Source: Prinsepia uniflora (lineage: Eukaryota; Streptophyta; Magnoliopsida; Rosales; Rosaceae). Taken from it: a DNA stretch of 64,000 nt. Positions 12,640 to 24,363 of this stretch are shown in pieces. Location: the NCBI GenBank assembly GCA_032719365.1, contig CM064873.1, positions 32,279,742-32,343,741 of the forward strand, in the 5' to 3' direction. The translations under genes were made by a program, and so were the position numbers. Every line of letters starts with the position of its first letter. Position 1 is the first letter of the stretch. Below the pieces are notes generated by a model. The model worked only from the letters and a program-made list of their open reading frames with translations. It did not search any database and was not told where the DNA came from.

Positions 12640-15187
12640 TGACAAGACCCACCCTGATTATCGCCTCGATAATCGGGATGAATCCTGCTCCCGTCTGACA
12701 GCCGAACCCACACGACCAAAATAAACATAATAATTACATTACACACATTGTCAGACTAGGGAGAACATACGAGACAACCAACTGTACAACAAGTCAACAG
12801 TATCACAGAGCATAGTTACAAAACAAGATAAGGATAAAACCTTACTCTGTGAGCTAACTACACCCGCAACGAAAAAACTTTATGCCTCTGCCTCTCCCTC
12901 TACCTCGACGTTAGCCCCCAAAACTCGTACCACGACCTGGAGGGTATTAAAACATCAAAGTGTGAGTGGACTAAAAAAAATGGTTATGGAAAACAGTTTT
13001 AATGAAATCAGGGTTCACCCTCCATTTTCAAAACACGCATGCATAGCTAAGTATCTGAAAACACTTATATGAACCGTATGGAAACCGTTATAGAAGACAA
13101 CCATAAAATCATGTAAAACCGAATGTAACACCAACGAATCAAACCTGCTGGATCTATCCGAGTCTTTAAAATCATATATCAGGCCTTCCCGGGATATCAA
13201 CGAGTCTTTAAACTCAAAACACAATAAATAGGCCTCGGGGGATATCACAGTAACCGAGTCTTTAAACTCAACATATCTCAACCAAGGGCCCTCCCCCGTC
13301 ATCAATTAACTGGGTCTTTAAACCCAAAACCAGATCCAGCAATAGTACCGGGTCTTTAAACCCAAAACCAGTGTAATTCACAACAAATCCAGAATCCATC
13401 TTAATCCAATTTCCAAAACCAGATCCGACATCACATTTTATCGAAATGGGTCTCGTGCCCGAACTCACTTTCAAATCCCAAATCATACTCACAAATCATA
13501 ATCAAAACATCATTAAAACGTGATACGCACAAATCATACAAAATCACTTATCAAACCATCATCAAAGCATAGGAGAAACCATAGTCTCGAAATACGTAAA
13601 ATGCGATAAATCACATCAAAAAGCGTGCAATCACGTAAAGCAAGAAAGTCATAATTATAACCATAAATTCATATATAGAAACATAAAATGAGTAAGTAAA
13701 AACAGTTATGCATGCTCGGTTAGAAAACAAAAGTCCATTCACGAAGTTCAAACGCGTCAATCGCGTCCCGTACGCTCCTCGGCTGCCTCAGGAATGTTCT
13801 GGCCTGTCAAAGATCACAATTTGGGTCACAAATACTTTCATTAAGCTTACATTAACTTCCCCAATTTTTCGGGATTTTTCAACGTAATTAAATTAAAATC
13901 TTAAACCTTCGAACACTCAAAACTATCCTGAAACGACGTCCGATCGACTGGAAACTTATCTCAAAATGTTCATTACATTGAAAGGATCACATGTTAACCT
14001 TGACCGGAGATACTGCCTCACGCGCCCTCTTGCGCCGCCCAAAGTGGCTGCGCGTGAAAGCCACGCGCCCTGCACAGTAACGCTACAGTGTTGTCTTCTT
14101 CACCCGTATTTCTGCTAAACGTGTTACGAACCCGCGACACGAACCAGTTCAGTCTTCTTCAATTCCAGCTTATTTCATTCAATTCTTCCACCGAAATCCA
14201 TCTATTCTAACTCAATTTAAGTTCTCCATCATTAATTACACAAATCAAGCCCTTAATCCATCATTTCTCCAACGAATATTCAAACGGTTTTAAATTTCTA
14301 ATCTCACTCAATTCAACTTAGTTTTCTAATTAATTGATACAGAAGCATCTTAAGACTGAAATGAACGTCCTACAATAATCAATTGCACAAATCCTTACCT
14401 GTAGGTACTCGTACTCAACCTCGAATTTTTCCAGAAATTGGAACTTCAGTTCTTGGTCGAAACACGATCAAACTCCTTCGATTTTTGTGTGGTTGAAGTC
14501 GAAATGAGTTCAGAAGACTGTTTTTAATCTCTATTTGGCTCCTCTCAACTCACAAATCAAACTTCGAATTTTCCCTCCATTTTTCCCAGTTTTCATGATT
14601 TCGGGTTGCTTCTTCTCTCTTGTTCTTGGTTTTCCTCTCAAATTTGATCCCTCAAATCACTCCAGTGTCTCTGTTTTCTCTCAGTCCCTCACAGCAGTGT
14701 GATTGAAGCTCCCAGTCTCTCTGTGTCTCTGTTTCACACACTTGATTAAAACAATTCAAAGTAACCCGGTGCTCTATTCTCCAACAACACAAACATCACA
14801 CTTGTGCACCCACTCAGCCCAACCAAGCCACTAATCCGTGCTCTCTTAGTGACAATTGTCACTTAATTAGTTAAACAACTAAGTTAAACATCCACTACGG
14901 CTGATTCAATTTTCACCACCTAAATTACCATTTTACCCTTCCTTCACACAATTACCAAAATGCCCTTCCTCGTTCTAGAATCATAACTTATTCATCCGAA
15001 ATCCGATTCCAACGTGTCGCCTGTCTACGAACTCAGGGAATCGAGACCTACCTAATGGTCCTTGAATTTCGTGAAAAACACGCATCACGTAAAAAGTCAA
15101 CTTTGACCACACTATTTACAAGGGTAAAAACGTCATTTTATATATTATTTTATAAATTTACATTCTTTAAGTTTCCGGGGCGTTACA
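12640..15187 (-). mobile_element. Solo LTR 'P' (minus)
   Basis: It starts TGACAAGACCCACCC and ends GGGGCGTTACA, reverse complements of the LTR end and start. Flanks are GCGAT (12635-12639) and ACGAT (15188-15192), a 4 of 5 match. It contains GTGAGTGGAC near 12963, a run of GAGTCTTTAAACTC and GGGTCTTTAAACCC dyads at 13160-13365, ATGCATGC near 13711, and the GCGCGTG block near 14015-14070. No primer site or polypurine tract adjoins it. Confidence 0.8.
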
Positions 15188-16466
15188 ACGATGGTGGGCG
15201 AACACGATGATGAAGATGACAACGATGTTGATGATGATGATGACAGTGGGCTGAAGGAAGAAGAGATAGGAAGCAAAACCGAGGGCGATGGAAGAGATGG
15301 ACACAGAAGACGGATGAAGAGTGGTCGTTCGCGAACAAAGAAGAAAAAGGGGGAAAAAATTTGAGGGCGACTACTACATCACGTCGATAGCTGTGAAGGG
15401 TGAAAATGCAAAATTACTGCTAACGACGACCAAGAATAAGAAAAAAAGAAGACAAAACGGTCAATTGGATGCTAAAGGGCATAAAAGGAAATTCACTATC
15501 CATGAACAGTGTTAATACTGCTTCCCTATTAGTATATACAGAATAGAATATTTTAATTTAGAATATATGTTTAATCTAAAAATTGACTCCTTTTGCATAT
15601 TTTGTAATATATGTTTTAATTTAGGAATATAAGTTTTAATTGAAAAAATTTAAATAACGTGATTATAATTTAGAAGTCTTATTATTATTTTTAATTTATT
15701 ATTATTTGTATTTTTATTATTATTATTTGTCATTATCAAATTCTAATTATTTTTCATGTAACTTAGATTTCGTAATATGGCTAGTGGAAGTGCAAGTGAA
15801 AGAATTCTTAGTGCAACATTATCAATACAATTATGTTTTAGTTTAAATTTATCTTTAAGGTTTTATACTGTTAGTTATTATCATACCTATATTTTATCAT
15901 ATGATTCATCATATATTTATTATATCAAAGTCATTTTATAGTTTTTATTAGTTCTATATAACTATCATTGGGTACTTAAGTTTTTCCCAAAGTTTCGTTC
16001 CAAATTTCCAACTTTTAGACCGAATTTCCGTCATTTTTGTTGACCGTAAACGATATCGATATCAATATCGATATTTGGGGCGAGATATCCGTAAATTTGA
16101 CTAGCGATATATCCGTCGATATCGATATTTTCATCCTTGATAATAATGTAGTTTTCTAAACGTGTCCCATTTTTCATCAGACCTTTAATAAAGACTAATT
16201 AGCATGCAATTTTGAAATTCTTGATTTATGCTTACAACCCAACATCGACTACCTAAAACTTTCAATTTTTGTTGATGCAAATTGGTTCCTACATTTTCCA
16301 AACTAGTGCCCTAACATCTTTTTTATTTTAATAAATTAAGTGTCGAGACAAAGAGAGTGAAAATCACTTCCCTACAAAAAAAAATAGCATTTAGCAAATA
16401 AACGTGTGTTTCAGAAGGGCAAGTTCTGCCTTTTTAGACTCTTTTTTTAAAAGGCACCTTTTAAGC
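15188..16466. other. AT-rich intergenic stretch
   Basis: The first 350 bp are purine-rich with a GATGAT run (about 15206-15243) and many lysine-like codons. There is an open frame of 64 codons, but no conserved domain is seen. The rest is very AT-rich. No gene is supported. Confidence 0.5.
16045..16140. repeat. ATATCGATATC-rich tract, possible end of a TIR element
   Basis: Several interleaved ATATCGATAT and GATATCCGT words occur here, followed by TTTTCATCCTTG. Similar GATATC-rich sequence beginning CAAGGATGAAAAT recurs in plant genomes as a repeat. I found no matching left end, so this is at best one terminus. Confidence 0.4.
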
Positions 16467-17514
16467 TAGCCTTTGTCATTGGGCTGGGTCGGGCAAGCCC
16501 AGCCCAAATTTTTTGGGCTTGGGCCAGTCCGGGTCGGGCTTATTAAATAATTTTTTAATTTACGGGCCGGGTCGGGCGGGCTTACTTACATATATAAAAG
16601 TCCTTGGGCTTTATCAGTCCAGGCTTTTATCGGGTTTTTCGGGTCGGGCCTACTAAGTTCACTTGGGCCGGGCTTACGTGGGTTTTTGCAATAAACTATT
16701 TATCAAATTTTAAAGTTACAAAAAAATATATGAATATAAAAAAAAATACACAAGGGTGCAAAAATGTGGTCTTGTTAAAACCTTACCTTAAAAACCCTAA
16801 CAAAACTGCCCAAGTGTACCCAACTAGAGGGAAGAATGAGAAGTGAAAGTAAGCTTAAATGGAAGAATGAGGTTGAGAGATAAGAGAAATTTTGTTGAGT
16901 GGGTGTGGGTTTGTAAGATACTGAGATATGAGTTTTGAACTTTGAGACTTGTGAGAGAGATAATGCAGTTAGTAAGGAGAATCGGAACATGGAAAGGGTT
17001 AGGGTTGAGTGAAATTTATTTAAGTAGGTGGACATAGGGTTAGCCGGTTAGGGTTTGTATTGGGTATTAGCCATTGAGTTTTCTAAAATAAATTAGGTGG
17101 ACTTGAGGTTGAGATTTGGGTTTGGGTTGAAATATTAATATTAAAAATGGGTTTGTATTGGGTATTGGTCATTGAGTTTTCTAAAATAAATTAGGTGGAC
17201 TTGAGATTGAGATTTGAGTTTGGGCTGAAATATTAATATTAAAAATGGGTTAGGTATTAATTCTTAAATAATAAGAATTTTATATATTCGAGCTTATGGA
17301 CCGGGTTTATACGGGCGGGTCGGGCTGGGCTGGGCTTATCGGGCTTTATCGGGTTCGGGCCTATCGAGTTTGAACACCATAAGCCCAAGCCCAGCCCGCT
17401 AACTCTCGGGTCGGGTCAGCCCAAGGCCCATAGCGGGTCGAGCCGGGTTTTTGTCCACCGGGCCTATCGGGCCTCCATAAGCCCATGGGTTTTTGGGCCA
17501 AATGGTGAGGGCTA
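16467..17514. mobile_element. Non-autonomous hAT-like DNA transposon
   Basis: The element is flanked by a perfect 8-bp duplication, TTTTAAGC, at 16459-16466 and 17515-17522. An 8-bp duplication is the hallmark of hAT elements. The termini are imperfect inverted repeats: TAGCCTTTGTCATTGGGCT at the left, and TAGCCCTCACCATTTGGCC reading inward from the right (13 of 19 matches). Both subterminal regions are rich in GGGCTTGGGC and CGGGTCGGGC, as often seen at hAT ends. There is no transposase frame. Confidence 0.8.
17051..17246. repeat. 98-bp tandem duplication inside the hAT-like element
   Basis: Two consecutive copies start GGGTTTGTATTGGGTATT at 17051 and 17149, with only a few differences, which indicates a fairly recent internal duplication. 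Confidence 0.9.
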
Positions 17515-17614
17515 TTTTAAGCAGTATGAGAATCAAACTCACAGAATCTCATAACTAAATACATGAATTTTATGCAAAGGAAAAAAAAAAAGACATACCC
17601 AATTGTTAGTTATA

Positions 17615-17909
17615 TCCTATACTAAAGGAGAATTGGAAAATTCTGCCCTTTTTTTTTTCCCTTTTCCTTTATATTTTTGTTTTCTTTTCCTTTTTCCTTT
17701 ATTTAGTTTTTTTCTTTTTCCTTTATACATATAAAAAATTCATAAAAAATATATAAAAAAAAAAACACTGTTTCCTACCGTGTTTTACCGATTCTGCCTT
17801 TTTTTCCCCCTTTCCTTTAAAGATATAAAAAAAAATCACTACGTATTTATGAAAAATTAATAATACTCAATTCAACAACCCCGCAGCAACGCGCACGCCT
17901 AATTGCTAG
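17615..17909 (+). mobile_element. Short non-autonomous Helitron-like unit 1
   Basis: It begins TCCTATACTAAAGGAG and ends AATTGCTAG followed by T. A GC-rich, hairpin-prone stretch (GCAGCAACGCGCACGCC) lies just before the end. A TC start, CTAG end and subterminal hairpin are the known Helitron signature. The interior is T-rich low-complexity sequence with no coding capacity. Confidence 0.65.
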
Positions 17910-18268
17910 TCTATACTAAAAGAGAATTGGAAAAATCATTGTACATCTACAATGTTTTTCCAATTCTGCCCCTTTTTTTTCTTTTTCTTTTCCTTTATAT
18001 TTTTTTTCTTTTCCTTTGTACATATCAATTTTTTTTTCCTTTTCCTTTTCTTTTCATTTCCTACTTTATTTTTTTTCCTTTTGTCTTTATACATATCAAA
18101 AAATCATAAAAGATATATAAAAAAAATACTGTTCCCCTGCGGTGTTTTATCGATTTTGTCCTTTTTTTTCCTTTCCTTTATAGATATCAAAAAATCACGG
18201 CTCATTTATGGAAAATTAGTAATACTCAATTCAACAACGCCGCGACAACAGGCAGGTCTAATTGCTAG
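17910..18268 (+). mobile_element. Short non-autonomous Helitron-like unit 2, abutting unit 1
   Basis: It begins TCTATACTAAAAGAG immediately after the CTAG of unit 1 and ends AATTGCTAG followed by T. The subterminal sequence is CGCCGCGACAACAGGCAGG. Near its start it has an imperfect stem, CATTGTACATCTACAATG. It resembles unit 1 in layout, so the two form a head-to-tail pair. Confidence 0.65.
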
Positions 18269-18317
18269 TACTCACTAAATACACAGGCAGGTCTAATTGC
18301 TAGTACTCACTAAATAC
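18248..18317. repeat. 35-bp tandem duplication of the Helitron tail
   Basis: Two identical 35-bp units, each containing AGGCAGGTCTAATTGCTAG and then ACTCACTAAATAC, lie at 18248-18282 and 18283-18317. Confidence 0.85.
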
Positions 18318-18424
18318 ATGAATTTTATAAGAGGAAAAAGGAGTCATACTCAATACTCATATGATACAATACAATTTTGTACAAGTAAAAGAGAGACAAA
18401 AAAGACCAACTCAAGAAATATTTT

Positions 18425-19670
18425 TTAGTTTATTATTTCTCCCTCTTCTTCTTCGTCCTCATGCATCTGAATTCCCTCCCCACCCCCACCATCATCTTCA
18501 TAATCATTGTTAGAAGCTTCTTTCTCTGCAATTGCAGCCCCATCTTCGTCGCACCTACTTTCTTTAACTGCTACAGAAGGAAATTTCAAAGGTTTGTCAG
18601 GACAATCTTTGAAGAAAGAGTTTGTCACCATGAATCTAAACACCTGCAGCAGGTGGCTCCTATCTCTCCTTATATCCGCACCAAGAAGCTTCTCAAGTAA
18701 TGTTGGCTCCCTTTTGCTGATACAAGCATGCTCATTATGTGAATCTTTGTGTTGTGATCTATGCCTCTTGCCAAACCGATCCTTCCTATCGAAGTTTTCT
18801 CTCTTACCAAACTTGTTTCGAAATCTCCCTTTCTTAGTCAATGACGCATTCTCTTCTCTTCCACGCCCTTGATTTGAGTCTGCAAGATAGTATGATGGTA
18901 TTTCGGCAACTTCAACTCCCAACTCAGCCTGCTTCTTAAGAATCTCCTTAAGTTGCTGAAACAAAGTTCATAAACATGTTACAAATAGTTGTACTTTGTA
19001 AACCAAAAGACACCGTTTTTGAAGTATTTGACTCAGACAACATGCCTAGATACAGACCAGTGAAAAATGACAATTAAACATCAGAGATTTTTAGCATGTA
19101 TGGAAAAAAATAAGGGGTAAAAGAGCACAATAAATTGCAGGGAGTTCTACTGTAGAACAAATAGTACAAAAACATTCGGATATAAGTAAAAGATAGTAAG
19201 ATTTACTTCCTCGGTGCCTGGAACCTGTCAAAGAAAAACACTATATCACCTTGTGAAACCATAAACATCAACCCTGTTCGTTTGCTGATTGCTGTTTGAT
19301 AGAAGTTTATCAACAATCACTAATCTATTATGTAGAAGATGGATGGAAAGATTTGGGATTAACAAACATATCACCACCGATCCAGATTCAAGTTTCCACC
19401 CAGGAAAAGAAAAGAAAAAAAAGAGTAAAAGGAAAGATTTTCTTGTTTGTCTTTCCTTAAACATTCAAACCAAGGTTCTCATACCACCTATAACACATAA
19501 AGATCTTTCTCCATTTTGATTGTCCATCTAGACCATTTATAAGTTATAACCTGTGATCTCATTAGTCAAAATCATGGTCAAGTGCAAATAATAGAAAGAG
19601 ATCTAACCAAGAAATACCAGGTGATCTATTCTAGTAGCAATTCCATATAAGCGACGATGCAGCTTAGATG

Positions 19671-19746
<76 letters not shown>

Positions 19747-22700
19747 CTCGTCTTGTTTTGACTTCTTTCTCGATGACCTCAGAGTTTACCAACTTTTCAT
19801 TCATCTTCTGCAAGTAGTATTTTAGTATTAGCACATTCACATTACAGGGGCAAAAAAATAAAAATAAAGCAGGCATGTCTCACAGTCGGCCAAACCTTCT
19901 CTACGTTGGATTTTGATGGATAGTGTTTTCTACGTTCTTCACGCCACCGCTGAATCTCTTGTTCCGTATAGGACAAAGAAAGAGATCTTCTCATTTGAGA
20001 CAGAAAGTAGGCATGTCCATGCACAGACAAAAGAATGATGAGATTAAATTTAAAAACAGGAGTTAAATAGAAGAGTGATCATTCACAAGGAGCAAGATGT
20101 GGAATTATGGATGCTGAGAATGTAAAGCGAATTCATGACTAAAATTTTTATGCATTGCAACAAAAAGCACAAAAAACATTTTAGTTTCACCTCCTAACAG
20201 TGAATTCCTTGGACCCAAGCACGTAATTGAATAAAGTTTTCTTGGTTCCAGAATTCACAGATGACAGTTAAAAACACTATCAGTCCTCTTTACTTACGAA
20301 GAGCAAGCTCTTATTATCTCTATCCTTGAAACCTATTAACTCTTACTTATAGCAGCTTTAAAGTGTCACCAATTCTGAAAATGATACTTTCACCTGCGTT
20401 TGGACGAGGGAATGTGAATGCCCCAATTTCCAACTTTAAATTCCACGTAAAAAGCTGCCATTTCTAAAATCCCATATGGAACTGTTACCAATAGGCCTTA
20501 AGTCACCTTTAATGATGTCTCAACTTATCCTTTTTTCAAAATGCCTCCTGGGGTAAAATTCACTGAATCCCCAAGTATTTTGTAACCCCAAGTTAGGCTC
20601 CAAATGGAAATGGCATGGTTATGTGTTAGATTTCAGAATGCCCTCCAAGAAACTAAGACCAAAAATAACATTGAAAGATGTACATAACTCGCTTTGATGA
20701 CGACCATGTTATTAAAGGCAGGTATAGTATCAAGAGTATCTTTGTTATAAAAAGCAAGAAATACCTTCAAAACAATTTACAAGCACGAGTGTTGATATCT
20801 CATTAGAGAACACCCATTGACTCGCATGCAAAAATATATGATTACCTTTTCCTTTCCTCGCCTTGGTTCATAAACTTTCCTTCACTCTCATTTCTTAACC
20901 CTGCATTTTTTGTGAGATAGAAGGAGAGACTTATTCAGCATCATTCTTATAAAGCACATTAAGTATTCCATACTTGACAAAGTAACAGGAAATCATCATG
21001 TACTGTAGCCCCCCTGAGCACACACACACACACACATGCAAAGAAAAGACATCAAAAGAGAAGACAAGCAAGGAGATAAATAGGGATTAAAAAATCATCT
21101 GAAAGAGTACCAGATGATATCGGACTTCATTTTGATGAAATAAGAAAGTTAATGAGCACACATGAACATTGTTTCTATTTCTTTATACGAATGTTGTAGC
21201 GCTGCATAACATCATTACTGTAATTATTCTGATGTATGATTACGCGATTGAGATTTTCTTGTTTGGCAGTGTCCATTGAGTTTCATATAGCAAGGTTCTC
21301 CAATGATACTGTCTATAGTAGGATGTTTTCTATGAATTTTTAGTAACAAGGCTAGAAAAACTCAAGAGAACAGTTTTAGTGTTTTAGACTATCTCACGCC
21401 CATCCTTGATGGGATTCCACACATAACATGTTGCAAGAGGAGCTAAAAGAAGTGACAACCATTTTGAATTAAGTTGGTCTTATAATGACAGGTTGTGAAA
21501 TTGCATGATAGTCATAATCCCACAAGCTGCCAAGTAGTTAGGGAAAACAAACAATTGATAAAAAAAGAAGAGAATAAACAACGAATTAAGTTAAAAAAAT
21601 TAAGTAAATAAAGAAATTTTTTAGGGCTACTACATCCCAGCATATTCTATTATATATACTTGGTAGACAGGTACACAACCATACCTTTCCCTTTGTTAAC
21701 ATTGGGAAGCTTTCCCTTTGCAATTTTCATACGACAGAACTGAGAATTCTGAAATCTACACAAACCATATTTATTAAGAATCACAAATCATTGATCTAAT
21801 CTTCACAAGTAATTTCGATGAAATAGCACTAGTATAACCTACCCCCCTTGCGGCTGCACCCCTCTTTCAGTATTTTTTGAAACGCTTTTGCTTGGTGAAT
21901 GTTTCCACTTGGAATTTGAATTGTATACACCATTAGTGTTTGCATGCTTTCCCTGCAAAAAAGGTTAACATTTGTATCAACCACAACACATGCAGCCACT
22001 TTACAATAATAAATTTTATTAAAAATTAACTATTTTCAAGAACAATTGGGTAAGTGAAAATGCTGAAATAAGATCTACAAAAGATATAACAGAAATTGAA
22101 GGCAGGATAGGATGGCCTAACCAAATAATGGAATTTTAAAGAAGTATGGCCTAACTATATCAGCATAATGTAACAACTTTGGCCATTCAATCTTAACCAA
22201 CAATAAAGTGACGTACCATTGTGGGAAAGACAAACTAACTTTGGAAACCAATGAAACAAGAAATAAGATAAACAACAATATATAACGTGGTTTGACTACG
22301 TGCCTAACTCCACGGGGCAGCAACAACAATACTTCCACTATATCAATAATTGAGAAAAGCCAATTATCTTATCAACCCTTTAGAATTAACTTGATAAACA
22401 GCAAGAAAGAACAAGAACCGAAACAGAAAACACTCTCATCTTTGACTAGGGAAAGTAATCTCCTATAATCCCCTAGACTCAGGAACCTCATCTTGGGATG
22501 GAAAGAAAATACAACACTTACCACCCAAACTAACCACCAACCAGAGACACATATAACGGACAAAGGAGATCTCAGCATCCCTTACAAAAGAAAATAAAAT
22601 AAAGTTTGTTTTTAATCTTTAAAGAAGAAATAAAAGTAAACAAATATTAGGAGATACGGAGAGATTTCATGAACAATATTTCCACAAAGCATAAAAATTC

Positions 22701-23618
22701 AAAACCCAGAAAACAAAACAAAACTACCTGTATCCCCTGCAATGGGGGCAGAACCAATTCTTGCTGACTCTGGTTAACTTGCGGTCCTAGCTGAATAGGA
22801 TGCACATTACCAAACTGATGATTTGGTAAAAGGAAGGCATTTTTAGAACTTATGGCCTGAGTTGCTTGATGTGATCCGGAAAATGTACAATTAGGACCCC
22901 CTTGGTATGGATTTTGCGTTTGCATTGGCACAAATTGATTCATATTTTGCAATTGGTTCGGCAAACAGAACTGTCCATATGGAAATCCCATGTTGTGGTT
23001 CATCTGTTGGGGTAAATTTAACATGCTGTTCCCAAATAACTGCCCAGACTGTTGAGAAGCAATCACTTGATTCGCATTCTGCATCATATTGCATAATTGC
23101 CCTTGAAGTAGAGAGTTCATGCCGGGTGCATTAGCTTGTGAACCAAAAAATCCAACATGGGGCTGACCTGGTTGAGATGCAGGAGCAAACGAACCAAATT
23201 GGGACATACCCAGATGATTATTTTGCATAGGAAGTAGGTTGTTTGGAAGATTCATGAAATTGGGTTGAGTTATCATGTAAGGTGGCATAATAGGCATGGC
23301 CCCTCCTCCGTGGTCATTGCTTACATGGGTATTCGAATTACTGTATGCAATTGGAATTTGATTCTCGTTGACACCGGTTTGAGGTTGGAACTGGACCAAG
23401 AATTTCAACATATTTAAATGAAATTGTAAGCTATGGATTAGTAGATTGCATAACCTGCAGCCAATTAAAAAATCCAAAACAAAACCATGGAAAAGATAGA
23501 GAAGCAGCTTTTAACTTAGTAAATGCAATTATTGGCGTACCTGGTCAGTTGGAGCAGAGCTACCAGTGGTGTGAGCTTGGTTAGAATGGTGAGGAAAGGA
23601 ATTGTAGTGAGGTAGCAT
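18425..23618 (-). CDS. NUFIP: NUFIP-family protein (box C/D snoRNP assembly factor), 8 exons
   Basis: Spliced coding exons, 5' to 3' on the minus strand: 23541-23618, 22728-23390, 21843-21952, 21685-21755, 20846-20900, 19896-19986, 19745-19807, 18425-18955. All introns are GT-AG, the phases join without a break, and the sum is 1662 bp (553 residues plus stop). The ATG is the first in the exon and starts MLPHYNSFPHHSNQ. Residues 27-247 form a Gln/Asn/Met/Pro-rich disordered region. Residues 332-351 (YTEQEIQRWREERRKHYPSK) match the conserved NUFIP motif. Residues 407-444 are basic, 463-492 hold the conserved plant C-terminal block (LLEKLL...LLQVFRFMV), and the tail is acidic. I see no C2H2 zinc finger. 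In plants and animals NUFIP bridges the R2TP chaperone and snoRNP core proteins in the nucleus. The splice sites are inferred and untested by transcripts. The closest homologue I recall is the Arabidopsis NUFIP gene. Confidence 0.88.
19675..19743. repeat. (GA)n microsatellite at a NUFIP splice donor
   Basis: A nearly pure AG/GA run of about 69 bp begins at the 5' end of the intron following the seventh coding exon. On the coding strand it reads GAG|GTCTCTCTCT, so the donor context is made of the repeat itself. Confidence 0.95.
21020..21036. repeat. (CA)n microsatellite in a NUFIP intron
   Basis: About eight CA units occur in the intron between the fourth and fifth coding exons. Confidence 0.85.
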
Positions 23619-23727
23619 TATTTTTTGTTGCGGGGGAAAAGTCGGAGACTGAAATCAGATTACCCAATATGATCGATCGACTTCTGTGTTTTTTTTTTTT
23701 CCTTCGAGGCAATAGAGGAAGAGGAGG

Positions 23728-23864
23728 TAGGGTTTAGAAAGGGTTTTACAAGGTCCAGCTTTCTTCGTTTGCCTGTTTGTCAGCTCAAGGACTGTCGAGG
23801 GTTGCCTGGTTTTGAACAATTCGGGGCTTCTTCTACTTCTTTTTAATTTTTCAAATATTGGGCC
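23728..23864 (-). promoter_or_regulatory. NUFIP promoter: telo-box plus site II motif
   Basis: On the gene strand, AAACCCTA (telo-box) lies at 23728-23735, about 110 bp upstream of the start codon. GGCCCA (a site II type motif) lies at 23859-23864, about 240 bp upstream. This pair is known from promoters of plant ribosomal-protein and ribosome-biogenesis genes, which fits a snoRNP assembly factor. The transcription start is not defined. Confidence 0.6.
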
Positions 23865-24363
23865 TGCTGAAGATTGGATCTTCGGCCTAAAAGGCTTCGG
23901 CACGTTTGGATCTCTTTTCACTCTTTTAAAACGTAACCTTTTCTATGGCTCAATAAGTATTATTTCAAATAGATAACACTTCCGTCCCATTTAGGTGATA
24001 TTTTTTCATCGCTATTTTGATTTATCAAATTTATATATTTTTTATGCAATAAATGAACCAATTTAGACTCGTTTCGCTGAATTTCTTAGATGCTCTTCTC
24101 GTTGTAGGAAGACCTATGTGAAGAGAGGTAAGAGCAAAGAGACACCGGTGCGGTACCGACCTAACAGTCTCCGATATTTAAGTAAGATTATATGTGGAGG
24201 GTACTGTAGTAATTTAGATAGCGTAAAAGTAAGATTATCTTAACTTTTTAGAGGGGGTGCCTTTGTATTTTTAGTAGCCTTTAATGTTATTGTTGAGATT
24301 TGTCGATGTGAGATAAATGTCGGTGCCTTTAGGAGCTGACACGTGCCCTTATATGGTCCTGAG
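23865..24363. other. Gene-poor flank upstream of NUFIP
   Basis: This is AT-rich intergenic sequence with no recognisable gene or repeat border, ending where LTR Q begins. Confidence 0.6.

Noticed and set aside
17903..18278. Phe-rich open frames
   Set aside because: They are translations of T-rich low-complexity Helitron interior.
18461..18872. Plus-strand open frames overlapping the last NUFIP exon
   Set aside because: They are antisense shadows of a well-supported coding exon.
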